64,000 nucleotides of DNA from Sinorhizobium saheli. GTDB taxonomy: Bacteria > Pseudomonadota > Alphaproteobacteria > Rhizobiales > Rhizobiaceae. The stretch's first letter is position 1; each line of letters begins with the position of its first letter. The translations under genes and the position numbers were made by a program. Where the stretch lies: assembly GCF_001651875.1 (NCBI RefSeq), contig NZ_LNQB01000070.1, positions 82,254 through 146,253 on the forward strand, given 5' to 3'. Shown here piece after piece: positions 17,404 to 25,784 of this stretch. The notes beneath the pieces are model-generated. The model made no database searches. It saw only the letters and a list, made by a program, of their open reading frames with translations, and was not told the DNA's origin.

Positions 17404-19407
17404 TTATTCCCCCGAAAGCCCCTTCGCCAGCCGCACCAGATTGACGAACTCGGCGCGGTAGCCGAACGGGTCGGCTCCTTTCGCGCCGGCCGCAAGATCG
17501 GCGATCGCCGCGTAGCTGTAATCGGCCACCGCCGAATTGTTCGCGAGCTTCTGGCCAAAAGCAGCGACCGCGACGGAGAAGCGGATGTCCGCCGACGCAT
17601 CGGCGAGGCTCGGCATCGCATTTGCCTCGGTCACCGGCGTCGCGATCAGTTCGCTCCTGTCGCCGTCCGGCTTCTTGTAGCGGATCTTGAGAAAGGCGAG
17701 TTCGCCGCTCAGCGCCGCTTCGCCGGCGGGCTTTTCCGCCGCGGCATAGCGCAGGTCGTCGTTGAGCACGGCGGGGCTGCCCTTGGGCGTCACCTCGTAG
17801 ATTGCCGTGACGCTGTGGCCTGAGCCGATGTCTCCGGCATCAACCCGGTCATTGTTGAAATCCTCGCGCTTCAGGGAGCGCGTCTCGTAGCCGATCAGCC
17901 GATATTCGGCGATCGCTGCCGGGTTGAATTCCACCTGCAGCTTCACATCCTTGGCAATCGGAAAGAGCGAAGATCCCGCCTCCTCGACCAATGTCTTCTG
18001 CGCCTCCGCCAGCGTATCGATGTAGGCCGCAACGCCGTTGCTGTTCTGCGCGATCGTCTGCATCAGGGCGTCGCTGTAATTGCCGCGGCCGAAGCCGAGC
18101 ACCGAAAGGAAGATGCCGGTCTTTCGCTTCTCCTCGATGAGCCGCTTCAGCTCGTCGTCGCTCGACGGGCCGACATTGAAGTCGCCATCCGTCGCGAGCA
18201 GGATGCGATTGACGCCGCCCTTGACGAGGGCCTTCTCCGCGAGTGCGTAGGCCGCATCGATACCGGCGGCACCGGCCGTCGAGCCGCCCGGCTGCAAGGT
18301 GTCGATCGCCGCAAGAATCTTCGCCTTGTCCTTGACCGCGGTCGGTTCGAGCACCGTGCCGGCGTTGCCGGCATAGGTGACGATCGAAACGGTATCCTCG
18401 GCCTTGAGCCGGTCGATGAGCAGCCGGAACGCATTCTTCAGGAGCGGCAGCTTGTCCGGCTCGTCCATGGAGCCCGAGACATCGATGAGGAAGACGAGAT
18501 TGGCCTTCGGCGCTTCCGCCGGCACCACCTCATAGCCCTTGATCGCCACATGCATCAGCCTTGTTCCCGCGTTCCACGGCGTCGGCGTGACGGTGACGGT
18601 CGCCTTGAACGGTTCGGCGGCCGAGGCCGGGCGCGGCCAGTCATAGGGGAAATAGTTGATCATCTCTTCGACGCGCACGGCGTCACGGCTCGGCATCTCG
18701 CCCGCCATCAGTGAACGGCGCACGAAGGCGTAAGAGGCCGTATCGACATCGACGGAGAAGGTCGAGACGGGATCCGTGGCCGCGCTCTTCACCGGATTGG
18801 CATCGGCCTTGCCGAAGCGCTCACGGTTTTCCGTTGGCGGCGGGAGAATGTCCGCCGGTGCGGCGGGCGCCGGCAAAGGCATGACATCGCGGCGGGCTGC
18901 GAAGCCAGCGGCGCCGCCAAAGGCGCTGGGCGCAGCGGTGTCAGCGGCGCTCTGGCGCATCGCTTCGTATTCGCGTGGTGCCGGAGCCGCCTGTTTGCTG
19001 AGGAGGCCGGCATCCTCCCGTTTCTCTGCGTCGGCGAGCGCGCTCTCCTGCATGGTCGCAGGCGGGGCCGGTTTCGGCACCGGGCGCGCCTCTGGTTTCG
19101 CCGCTACCTGCACCTCCGCTTCGCGCGGCGGATCGTTGCGGACGATCGCCAGCGCAACGAAGGCGGCCGCGGGGACGATGATCAACGTTGCCAGCGCCGA
19201 TCCGGCAAGCAATTTCCTGTTCATGATAGGGCTCCATATCCGATTGAGGATGGAGCTTTGACGACCGGGGCTTACGGATCCTTGGGGCGTTCCCTGCTTT
19301 TCCGCCGCATCGAAGGCCTGCATGGCGGCGGCAAGCGCGCGCGCCCGTCCATCGTCGCCGGGCCTTGGCGGCGTCCGCCGTGACAGAATGTCGAAATCGT
19401 CGGTCAT
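17404..19407 (-). CDS. VWA-domain membrane protein (YfbK-like)
   Basis: 667 residues. Cytoplasmic N terminus of about 65 residues, one membrane span (LLAGSALATLIIVPAAAFVALAIV), and a Pro/Ala-rich linker. A VWA N-terminal region (STFSVDVDTASYAFVRRSL), a von Willebrand A domain with MIDAS DVSGSMD, and a DUF3520-type C terminus follow. ATG 19407 overlaps the stop of the sigma-factor gene (TAATG). That position is usually taken by an anti-sigma factor, and the short N-terminal cytoplasmic part could fill that role. It lacks the zinc-binding HxxxCxxC of classic anti-sigma domains. Confidence 0.85.
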   Translation of the reverse strand: MTDDFDILSRRTPPRPGDDGRARALAAAMQAFDAAEKQGTPQGSVSPGRQSSILNRIWSPIMNRKLLAGSALATLIIVPAAAFVALAIVRNDPPREAEVQVAAKPEARPVPKPAPPATMQESALADAEKREDAGLLSKQAAPAPREYEAMRQSAADTAAPSAFGGAAGFAARRDVMPLPAPAAPADILPPPTENRERFGKADANPVKSAATDPVSTFSVDVDTASYAFVRRSLMAGEMPSRDAVRVEEMINYFPYDWPRPASAAEPFKATVTVTPTPWNAGTRLMHVAIKGYEVVPAEAPKANLVFLIDVSGSMDEPDKLPLLKNAFRLLIDRLKAEDTVSIVTYAGNAGTVLEPTAVKDKAKILAAIDTLQPGGSTAGAAGIDAAYALAEKALVKGGVNRILLATDGDFNVGPSSDDELKRLIEEKRKTGIFLSVLGFGRGNYSDALMQTIAQNSNGVAAYIDTLAEAQKTLVEEAGSSLFPIAKDVKLQVEFNPAAIAEYRLIGYETRSLKREDFNNDRVDAGDIGSGHSVTAIYEVTPKGSPAVLNDDLRYAAAEKPAGEAALSGELAFLKIRYKKPDGDRSELIATPVTEANAMPSLADASADIRFSVAVAAFGQKLANNSAVADYSYAAIADLAAGAKGADPFGYRAEFVNLVRLAKGLSGE

Positions 19408-19934
19408 TACACAGCCTCCCTGCCGAGCAGAGTGCGCAGGCGCTTGCGCGCCTCGTGGACGTGCCAAGAGACGGTTGCCTCGGAACAGCCGAGCACATCG
19501 GCGGCCGCCGCATGGCTCAGGCCCTCGGCATAGACCAGCAGCACGGCATCGCATTGTTTTTCCGGCAGCGCCCTGACGGCCGCCCAGAGCGCCTCGTGCC
19601 GGTCCTCGTCATCGCCTGGTGACGGGCCGACCAGCGTCCGATCCGTCGCATAGGCCCTGATCTTCCGCTCATCGCGCGCCCGGCGACGCTGGTGGTCGCG
19701 CACCGCATTCAGCGTCAGCGTGTAGAGCCAGGTGCGAAAACGGCTGCTGCCGCGAAAACCGCGGATCGCCGAACCCAGCCGGATGCAGACATCCTGCGCG
19801 ATATCCTCGGCATCGGATACGTTTCCCGACCAGCGCCAGGCGATCGCATGGACGAAATCATAGTGGCGCTCGAGCAATCGGCTGAAAGCCTCGCGATCCC
19901 CTTTCACCGCCCTGTCAACGAGTTCCGCGTCCAA
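19407..19934 (-). CDS. ECF-type RNA polymerase sigma factor
   Basis: 175 residues. Sigma region 2 (FVHAIAWRWSGNVSDAEDIAQDV ... FRTWLYTL) and region 4 (ALPEKQCDAVLLVYAEGLSHAAAADVLGCSEATVSWHVH). The start is taken as TTG 19934 with AGGG 4 nt upstream. No in-frame ATG gives a full region 2. It overlaps the VWA gene by one base. Confidence 0.9.
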   Translation of the reverse strand: MDAELVDRAVKGDREAFSRLLERHYDFVHAIAWRWSGNVSDAEDIAQDVCIRLGSAIRGFRGSSRFRTWLYTLTLNAVRDHQRRRARDERKIRAYATDRTLVGPSPGDDEDRHEALWAAVRALPEKQCDAVLLVYAEGLSHAAAADVLGCSEATVSWHVHEARKRLRTLLGREAV

Positions 19935-20021
19935 GTCCCTGCCCGCTCTTGTCCTGTCTTAACCCTTAGACGTCCGCCGAACGTTCTTCCTTGGGGCCAG
20001 AGGCAAAAAAATTGCGCCGGT

Positions 20022-20774
20022 TCATCGTGGAAAACGCGCGACGACGGCGATGATCGGCCCGAGCGGAAACAGTCGATCGTGGCGGTTGATCTCGGGCGCG
20101 TAAAGGCTCGAGATCGTGCCGTCGAGGAACAGCGCGTTCGAGCAAGCGAGCCCGTCGCGAAACAACGTCGCGAAGTCATGGAAGCGCACCGGGCGCTTCG
20201 AAACCACAAAAACGACCTCGCCGCTTTTCGTGACGCCGACGCCATTGCGGGTTTTCAGACTATCGCTGCCCGGCAGGAAGCGCGGGTGAAGCCCGCCGTC
20301 GATGACCAGCATCGGACCGGACTGCGTCGCAAAGCGCGGCTTGATCCCGGCGGCGCGGTAGGCCTCCGCCGCCATGACGCCGGCCTTGCCGTCGCCGAAA
20401 TAGAAGACGCCGTTCGGCAGCAGGTGAAAGTTGCCCCAGCCGGCGTTGGTATTGAGCGGCGCCTGCTCCACCCCCTCTTCGACATGCAGTCCGACCGGAG
20501 AAAGGTCCTCGTGATACATCCCGCCATTCATCGCAAAGACGACATACTCATCGCGATGACGCAGTTCGAGCGACAGCGCCTGGAAGGATTTGAAGGGTAC
20601 GCCCGCCTGGTCCTTGTTGTAGAGGCGAATGTCGCTCGCCGCGGGGTCGAAGCTGCAGGCGACATAGTCCTCGCCGAGATGGCTCACGTTGCGGCAGGCG
20701 GCGAACGCAGGGGCAGCAAGGCTGGCGGAGAGAATGGCGGCGCCGGTGAGCAAAGATTTGGGAAACAGCGGCAT
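20022..20774 (-). CDS. Phosphodiester glycosidase-family (NAGPA-like) secreted protein
   Basis: 250 residues with a signal peptide (LLTGAAILSASLAAPAFA). The domain carries motifs such as FAMNGGMYHEDLSPVGL, GPMLVIDGGLHPRF and NALFLDGTISSLYAPE, typical of the PF09992 family. ATG 20774 removes a non-conserved upstream extension. Periplasmic; substrate unknown. Confidence 0.8.
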   Translation of the reverse strand: MPLFPKSLLTGAAILSASLAAPAFAACRNVSHLGEDYVACSFDPAASDIRLYNKDQAGVPFKSFQALSLELRHRDEYVVFAMNGGMYHEDLSPVGLHVEEGVEQAPLNTNAGWGNFHLLPNGVFYFGDGKAGVMAAEAYRAAGIKPRFATQSGPMLVIDGGLHPRFLPGSDSLKTRNGVGVTKSGEVVFVVSKRPVRFHDFATLFRDGLACSNALFLDGTISSLYAPEINRHDRLFPLGPIIAVVARFPR

Positions 20775-20887
20775 GGTTTGCACCTGGAGGGAATCGCACT
20801 GTGCAGCATCGCATAGATTACGGCAGTTCTGCGCGCAGGTTTTTGCCAACACGTGAATGGCTTCTTTCACGGCGCGGACGCGCCGTG

Positions 20888-21068
20888 GCTAGATTCCTGT
20901 GACAAGCACAGGAATGAGGGTGGCGTAAGGGTGCATTGCGGCTCAATAGGATCAGGCCATCTGGGCATTTCCAACTCTGCTTCCCACGTTTGATTCAATC
21001 CGCCGCGATTTGCGCATGTGCGCAATCCAACACTCCCTCATTCCTTGCTTGTCACAGGAATCCAGTCG
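20888..21068. repeat. Inverted pair of hairpin repeats
   Basis: CTAGATTCCTGTGACAAGC ... AATGAGGG (about 20890-20919) and its inverted near-copy (about 21036-21066) share roughly 45 nt including GC-rich flanks. Each copy can fold on its own through ATTCCTGTG/CACAGGAAT. The rest of the 357-nt gap between 20774 and 21132 holds no supported gene. Confidence 0.65.
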
Positions 21069-21131
21069 CGCCGCGTCGGCGGCGCGAGAAACTGTCACGA
21101 TCGTCATCAAGCGCGGTGGGCGCGTTCTCTA

Positions 21132-21836
21132 TCAAAGACCAAGCGCCGCCATATGGAAACGCAGTTGCTCTCTCGGATAGCGAAAGTCTCGGCCGATGGG
21201 ACAGGCATCGCGGGATAGGCAGCCATCTGCAAGACAGCCGGCCGCCCCGGACTTCGTCCTCACATGCGTGCGGCACCGCCCCACGTCGAACATACCGGTC
21301 CCCAAGGCATTCACCGGACAGGCAGAAATGCACGGCTTGCCGATACAGTCGTCGCAAGGATGGCCGGCTCTAACGGAGCTCGTTTGCGGCAAGGCCCTGT
21401 CAAAGCCGAGCGCGCCGCGGTAGCCGTGCCACAGCCCATACCGTGGGTGGATCAATATGCCGAGTGGAGAAGCCTTCAAGCCTTCGGCGCGTATCGCCCA
21501 TTGTTGGAAGGGCTGCCAGGGCGGATCGGAGGGAAAATAGCTCGTGGCGCCGGCGGCCTCCGCCACCGGCAGGATCACCTGCTTCGACCAATTGTCGAGG
21601 GGATCGGAGCCGCCGCGATCCGGCGTGCCTGCGCGCCAGCGCGTGAGCGGCTCCCAGATCGAGCCGCCGATATTGCCGATGAGCACGACGCTTGCCGCGG
21701 GCGCGCCACTCGCCAGCCGGGGCGCCGCCTCCCCCGGCTCGAAATCCACCGTGCCGCGCAAAAAAAGTCCGCGCGGCTCGAGAGCCGCACGGATTGTTTC
21801 GATCAGATTGTCGACGCAAGCGGGGGCTGCCGTCAT
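21132..21836 (-). CDS. Ferredoxin-like 4Fe-4S protein
   Basis: 234 residues. The C-terminal part has eight cysteines: C161-x2-C164-x4-C169-x3-CP173, then C188, C201, C206 and CP212. This suggests two iron-sulfur clusters in a QueG/ferredoxin-like fold. No signal peptide. It lies 107 nt downstream of the MttB-family gene on the same strand, so it is probably co-expressed. By context it might pass electrons for corrinoid re-activation or demethylation, but no direct evidence supports a specific reaction. Confidence 0.7.
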   Translation of the reverse strand: MTAAPACVDNLIETIRAALEPRGLFLRGTVDFEPGEAAPRLASGAPAASVVLIGNIGGSIWEPLTRWRAGTPDRGGSDPLDNWSKQVILPVAEAAGATSYFPSDPPWQPFQQWAIRAEGLKASPLGILIHPRYGLWHGYRGALGFDRALPQTSSVRAGHPCDDCIGKPCISACPVNALGTGMFDVGRCRTHVRTKSGAAGCLADGCLSRDACPIGRDFRYPREQLRFHMAALGL

Positions 21837-21943
21837 TTTGGTTTCGGCCCCTGAAGTTCGTAATGCGGGCGCCAGACCTCCTTCTGAATCATGTCGGCCA
21901 CCTGCGCCGCGCCGCCTTGCTCCCTGGCGCGCTCGGGAGCCTT

Positions 21944-23518
21944 TCAGGTGAAGGCGTCCGGCATCGAGTCCTTGCGCTTGGCGATGTACTCCTTCAGCGC
22001 CTCGTCGATCGCCGGATCGAGGTAAGGCGCCTCGTAATGCTCCAGCCAGGAACGGGCGAGCGCATTGGCGCGTTGCTCGATCCGCTTCTCGCCTTCCACC
22101 TCCCACTGCTCGAAGGAGTTGTTGTCGGCAAGCGGCGAGCGGTAGAAGGCCGTCTGGAAGTTCGCCTGCGTGTGGGCGCAGCCGAGGTAATGGCTGCCCG
22201 GGCCGACTTCGCGGATCGCCTCGAGCGCCTGGGCGTTCTCCGACAGATCGACGCCTTCGGCCATCTTCTGCATCATGCCGAGCTGGTCCTGGTCGATCAT
22301 GAACTTCTCGTAGGACGAGACGAGACCGCCTTCCAGCCAGCCGGCCGCATGCAGCACGAAATTGGTGCCGGCAAGCAGCGTCATGTTCAGCGTGTTCGCC
22401 GATTCGTGCGCGGCTTGCGCATCCGGGACCTTGGAGCCGCAGAGCGAGCCGCCGGTACGGAACGGCAGGCCGAGGCGGCGGGCGAGCTGCGCCGCGCCGT
22501 AGGAGACGAGCGACGGCTCAGGCGTGCCGAAGGTCGGGGCGCCCGACTGCATCGAAATCGACGCGGCGAAGGTGCCGAAGAGCACCGGCGCACCCTTGCG
22601 GATGAGCTGCGTGAAGGAAGCACCGGCCAGCACCTCGGCCAGGATCTGCGTCAGCGTGCCGACAACCGTCACGGGACTCATGGCGCCCGAAAGGATGAAG
22701 GGAGAGACCACGCAGGCCTGGTTATGGCGGGCATAGACCTTGGCCGCGCCAAGCATCGTCTCGTCAAAGACCATCGGCGAGTTGGCGTTGATGAGGTTCA
22801 GCGTCACCGTGTTGTTTTCGACGAAATCGTCGCCGAACAGGATCTTCGCCATGGCGACCGTGTCTTCGGCGCGCTCCGGCGCGGTGACCGACCCCATGAA
22901 GGGTTTGTCGGAATAGCGGATATGGCTGTAGACCATATCGAGATGGCGCTTGTTGACGGGGACGTCGACCGGCTCGCACACCGTTCCGCCGGAAGAGTGA
23001 ATCGACGGCGCCATATAGGCGAGCTTCACGAAACTGCGGAAGTCCTCGATCGTGGCATAGCGGCGGTTGCCTTCGAGATCGCGCACGAAGGGCGGGCCGT
23101 ACACCGGTGCGAAGACCGTTGCCTTGCCGCCGATCTGGGCGTTGCGCTCGGGATTGCGCGCATGCCAGGTGAACTCCTTGGGCGCCGTCTTCAGAAGCTC
23201 GCGGCAAAGTCCCTTCGGGAAATGCACGCGCTCACCGCGCACGTCGGCGCCGGCGGCCTTCCAGAGTTCGAGCGCTTCCGCGTCGTCGCGAAACTCGATG
23301 CCGATCTCCTCGAGAATTCTATCGGCATTGCGCTCGATGAGCTGCAGGCCCTCCTCGTCGAGCACTTCATACTCGCGAATCTTGCGCTGGATATAGGGCA
23401 GAGACGGCCCCGGGCCGCCACCGGTGCGGGATGCGCGTCGCGCTGCCGCTCCCCGTCCCTCGCCACGCGCGCGGCGTCCGCCGCCTTCGACCGCGCCTCG
23501 TTCTGTCACGTCGCTCAT
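21944..23518 (-). CDS. MttB-family (COG5598) methylamine/betaine:corrinoid methyltransferase
   Basis: 524 residues of the trimethylamine-methyltransferase family. The frame has no internal amber codon, so it belongs to the non-pyrrolysine branch. Characterised members of that branch act on quaternary amines: MtgB on glycine betaine, MtpB on proline betaine, MtcB on carnitine. TIM-barrel motifs are readable (VFAPVYGPPFVRDLEG, GTVCEPVDVPV, HAAGWLEGGLVSSYEKF). ATG 23518 has AGGAAG upstream. Residues 9-40 are an unusual Gly/Arg-rich extension (EGGGRRARGEGRGAAARR). Divergent from the corrinoid protein at 24017. The substrate is not decidable by eye. Confidence 0.88.
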   Translation of the reverse strand: MSDVTERGAVEGGGRRARGEGRGAAARRASRTGGGPGPSLPYIQRKIREYEVLDEEGLQLIERNADRILEEIGIEFRDDAEALELWKAAGADVRGERVHFPKGLCRELLKTAPKEFTWHARNPERNAQIGGKATVFAPVYGPPFVRDLEGNRRYATIEDFRSFVKLAYMAPSIHSSGGTVCEPVDVPVNKRHLDMVYSHIRYSDKPFMGSVTAPERAEDTVAMAKILFGDDFVENNTVTLNLINANSPMVFDETMLGAAKVYARHNQACVVSPFILSGAMSPVTVVGTLTQILAEVLAGASFTQLIRKGAPVLFGTFAASISMQSGAPTFGTPEPSLVSYGAAQLARRLGLPFRTGGSLCGSKVPDAQAAHESANTLNMTLLAGTNFVLHAAGWLEGGLVSSYEKFMIDQDQLGMMQKMAEGVDLSENAQALEAIREVGPGSHYLGCAHTQANFQTAFYRSPLADNNSFEQWEVEGEKRIEQRANALARSWLEHYEAPYLDPAIDEALKEYIAKRKDSMPDAFT

Positions 23519-24016
23519 TCGCTCGCTTCCTCTCCCGCAGCACCCGAGAGGGGCGCAGCATATTTTACCAGGATGGGCGCATAGTCCTTTCCGGAGGTCA
23601 AATCCAGTGGTCGGCACCATGCGCCCGGTGTCGATTGGGCCTAATGCTACCAAGCCGCCGGACCGGTACGGGTCTCAATGCGCCAACGGGTGGCGCATCT
23701 CAGACACTCGGCCAGCGCCGGATGAGGAGGCGCACGGTGCCCGCCACGGCCGCCAGGATCGGAAGTTCCGGCGGACATAACATCTTGAACTGTTGCATAA
23801 ATTTACCGGAGCCGGATTCCGGCCCGGGGAAATATGCGCTAGGACTATAAAGAGGGAGAGATTGAGCAGGGGCGCCGTCGTTTTTCATTACATGCGACGT
23901 CGCTTTCAAAAAGAGATTTTCGGGCGACGCCCGTTAAGGATGGGAAACGCGTCCGGATTGCGCGCCTGTTGGCCATCCGAGCGAAACGACCATGCCAGGA
24001 ACCGAGGAAACCTACT
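23519..24016. other. Divergent promoter region of the corrinoid methyltransferase genes
   Basis: 498 nt with no supported gene. It should carry promoters for mttB (left) and the corrinoid-protein gene (right). A compact hairpin CGGGCGACGCCCG lies about 80 nt before the 24017 start. No B12 box was found, so cobalamin-riboswitch control is not indicated. Confidence 0.55.
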
Positions 24017-24712
24017 ATGGCAGATGATGAAATCATTCTCGAGGACCTTTCCGACGAGGAACTCGTGCAGCAGATGCATGACGACCTTTATGACGGTCTC
24101 AAGGAGGAAATCGAGGATGGTACGCGTATCCTCCTCGAGCGCGGCTGGACGCCTTACGACATCCTAACCAAAGCTCTCGTCGAAGGCATGCGCATCGTCG
24201 GCATCGACTTCCGCGACGGCATCCTCTTCGTGCCCGAAGTGCTGCTTTCCGCGAACGCGATGAAGGCAGGCATGTCGATCCTGCGCCCGCTGCTCGCCGA
24301 AACCGGGGCGCCGAAGCTCGGCAAGATGGTGATCGGCACCGTCAAGGGCGACATCCACGACATCGGCAAGAATCTCGTCGGCATGATGATGGAGGGCGCG
24401 GGCTTCGATGTCGTCGACCTCGGCATCAACAACCCGGTCGAGAACTACATCGAGGCACTCGAGCGTGAGCAGCCCGATATCCTCGGCATGTCGGCGCTGC
24501 TGACGACGACCATGCCCTATATGAAGGTCGTCATCGACACGATGAAGGAGAAGGGCCTGCGCGACGATTACGTCGTGCTCGTCGGCGGTGCGCCGCTCAA
24601 CGAGGAATTCGGCAAGGCGGTCGGCGCCGATGCCTACTGCCGTGATGCTGCCGTGGCCGTCGAAACCGCCAAGGACTTCATGAAGCGCAGGCATAACCAG
24701 CTTGCCGGCTGA
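24017..24712 (+). CDS. Corrinoid (B12)-binding methyltransferase protein
   Basis: 231 residues of the MtbC/MttC/MtgC type. A helical cap domain (residues 15-95) precedes a cobalamin-binding Rossmann domain with the base-off/His-on signature GDIHDIG at 111-117 (His114 as lower ligand), followed by MSALL and VGGAP. The methyl carrier between the MttB-family enzyme and the MtgA-like protein is inferred to be this one. It is followed by a terminator at 24733. Confidence 0.93.
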   Translation: MADDEIILEDLSDEELVQQMHDDLYDGLKEEIEDGTRILLERGWTPYDILTKALVEGMRIVGIDFRDGILFVPEVLLSANAMKAGMSILRPLLAETGAPKLGKMVIGTVKGDIHDIGKNLVGMMMEGAGFDVVDLGINNPVENYIEALEREQPDILGMSALLTTTMPYMKVVIDTMKEKGLRDDYVVLVGGAPLNEEFGKAVGADAYCRDAAVAVETAKDFMKRRHNQLAG

Positions 24713-24732
24713 GGCTGAACCCTCGGGAAAAC

Positions 24733-24770
24733 AAAGCCGGCTGCACGGGTGAAAACGGCAGCCGGCTTTC
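24733..24770 (+). terminator. Rho-independent terminator after the corrinoid protein
   Basis: Stem AAAGCCGGCTGC / GCAGCCGGCTTT with a 14-nt loop, 20 nt after the stop. It separates the corrinoid gene from DUF1638 and could also terminate the opposing entericidin-like gene. Confidence 0.8.
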
Positions 24771-24804
24771 CTATTTATGCGCAGAGGGAGCCGCGCAAGG
24801 GCCC

Positions 24805-24969
24805 TCAGTTTGCCGATTTGGCGACCCGGTGACCGGCCGATTGCGTCGCATTGACGGCATTTGCAGTGTCCTGCCCCATGCCGCGGATCGTGTTTGCGCA
24901 GGAACTGAACGTCGTCAGCGCCATCAGGACAGCGCCGATCGCCGCGAGAGTCTTTGTTCTCATGACCAT
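24805..24969 (-). CDS. Entericidin-like small lipoprotein
   Basis: 54 residues with a hydrophobic N-terminal signal (LAAIGAVLMALTTFSSC) and Cys in lipobox position. A short helical tail (NTIRGMGQDTANAVNATQSA) matches the EcnA/EcnB pattern. AGGAAGGA lies just upstream of the ATG at 24969. It runs opposite to its neighbours inside the methyltransferase block and probably has no role in it. Confidence 0.8.
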   Translation of the reverse strand: MVMRTKTLAAIGAVLMALTTFSSCANTIRGMGQDTANAVNATQSAGHRVAKSAN

Positions 24970-25002
24970 GATTCCTTCCTATTGCTGCAAGGCGGAATAA
25001 AG

Positions 25003-25623
25003 ATGGAAAATGCATCGCCGGCAAGAGAACGTGCACAACCGAAGAAAGTTCACGTCATTGGTTGCGGCGCGATCGCGCGCGAAATTCTCGCCGTCTGCGA
25101 AGCCAACGGGCTCGACCACATCGACCTCGAATGCCTGCCCGCCATCTGGCACAACACGCCGGAGAAAATCGTGCCGGGCCTGCGCGAGGCGATCGCGCGA
25201 GCGCGGGCGGAAGGTTGCGAGCGCATCTTCATCGCCTACGCCGACTGCGGCACCGGCGGGCTGATCGACCGGCTGTGCGCGGAGGAAGGCGTCTCCCGCA
25301 TTCCCGGCCCGCATTGCTACTCCTTCTTCGCCGGCAACGCTGATTTCGCCAAGCGCTGGGACGACGATATCACCGCCTTTTTCCTGACCGATTTCCTCGC
25401 CCGCCAGTTCGAGGCCTTTGTCATCGAGCCGCTCGGCCTCAACCGGCATCCGGAGTTGCGCGACATGTATTTCGGCCACTACCGCAAGCTCGTCTATCTT
25501 TCGCAACAGGAGGACGGAGCGCTGCAGGAGAAGGCCCGCCGCGCCGCCGACTATCTCGGCCTCGAATACGAGTATCGCTACACCGGCTACGGCGACCTCA
25601 CCCGGTCGCTGACCGAAACGTAA
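25003..25623 (+). CDS. DUF1638 protein
   Basis: 206 residues of PF07796. Conserved segments are HVIGCGAIAREI, LECLPAIWHNTPEKI, YADCGTGGLID and GPHCYSFFAGN. The Cys and His residues in these blocks could form a metal or corrinoid site, which is speculation. ATG 25003 follows AAGGCGG. DUF1638 genes tend to accompany corrinoid methyltransferases, and the position here, next to the corrinoid protein, agrees. No biochemical function is established to my knowledge. Confidence 0.85.
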   Translation: MENASPARERAQPKKVHVIGCGAIAREILAVCEANGLDHIDLECLPAIWHNTPEKIVPGLREAIARARAEGCERIFIAYADCGTGGLIDRLCAEEGVSRIPGPHCYSFFAGNADFAKRWDDDITAFFLTDFLARQFEAFVIEPLGLNRHPELRDMYFGHYRKLVYLSQQEDGALQEKARRAADYLGLEYEYRYTGYGDLTRSLTET

Positions 25624-25784
25624 TCGATCGAAAGACCGTCGCGGTCAGACGCCTTCGCGCGCCACGCACCCCGCAAAACGACCTTCTTAAGCGGACGGTA
25701 ACATGTGATGCCGCATATCTGGCGCCGCCGCTGCGAGCAGTTGCCTCGAATGTAAATCAAATAGATACGCCAAGTTTATCGCGC

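Noticed and set aside
21944..23518. Pyrrolysine (amber) codon in the MttB-family gene
   Set aside because: The frame runs to the end without an in-frame TAG, so it belongs to the non-pyrrolysine branch.
21692..23584. 630-codon plus-strand frame opposite the MttB gene
   Set aside because: Antisense shadow of the methyltransferase; no recognisable motif.
23519..24016. Cobalamin riboswitch upstream of the corrinoid-protein gene
   Set aside because: No AGCCAGGAGACCTGCC box or GGGAAGGC element in this stretch.
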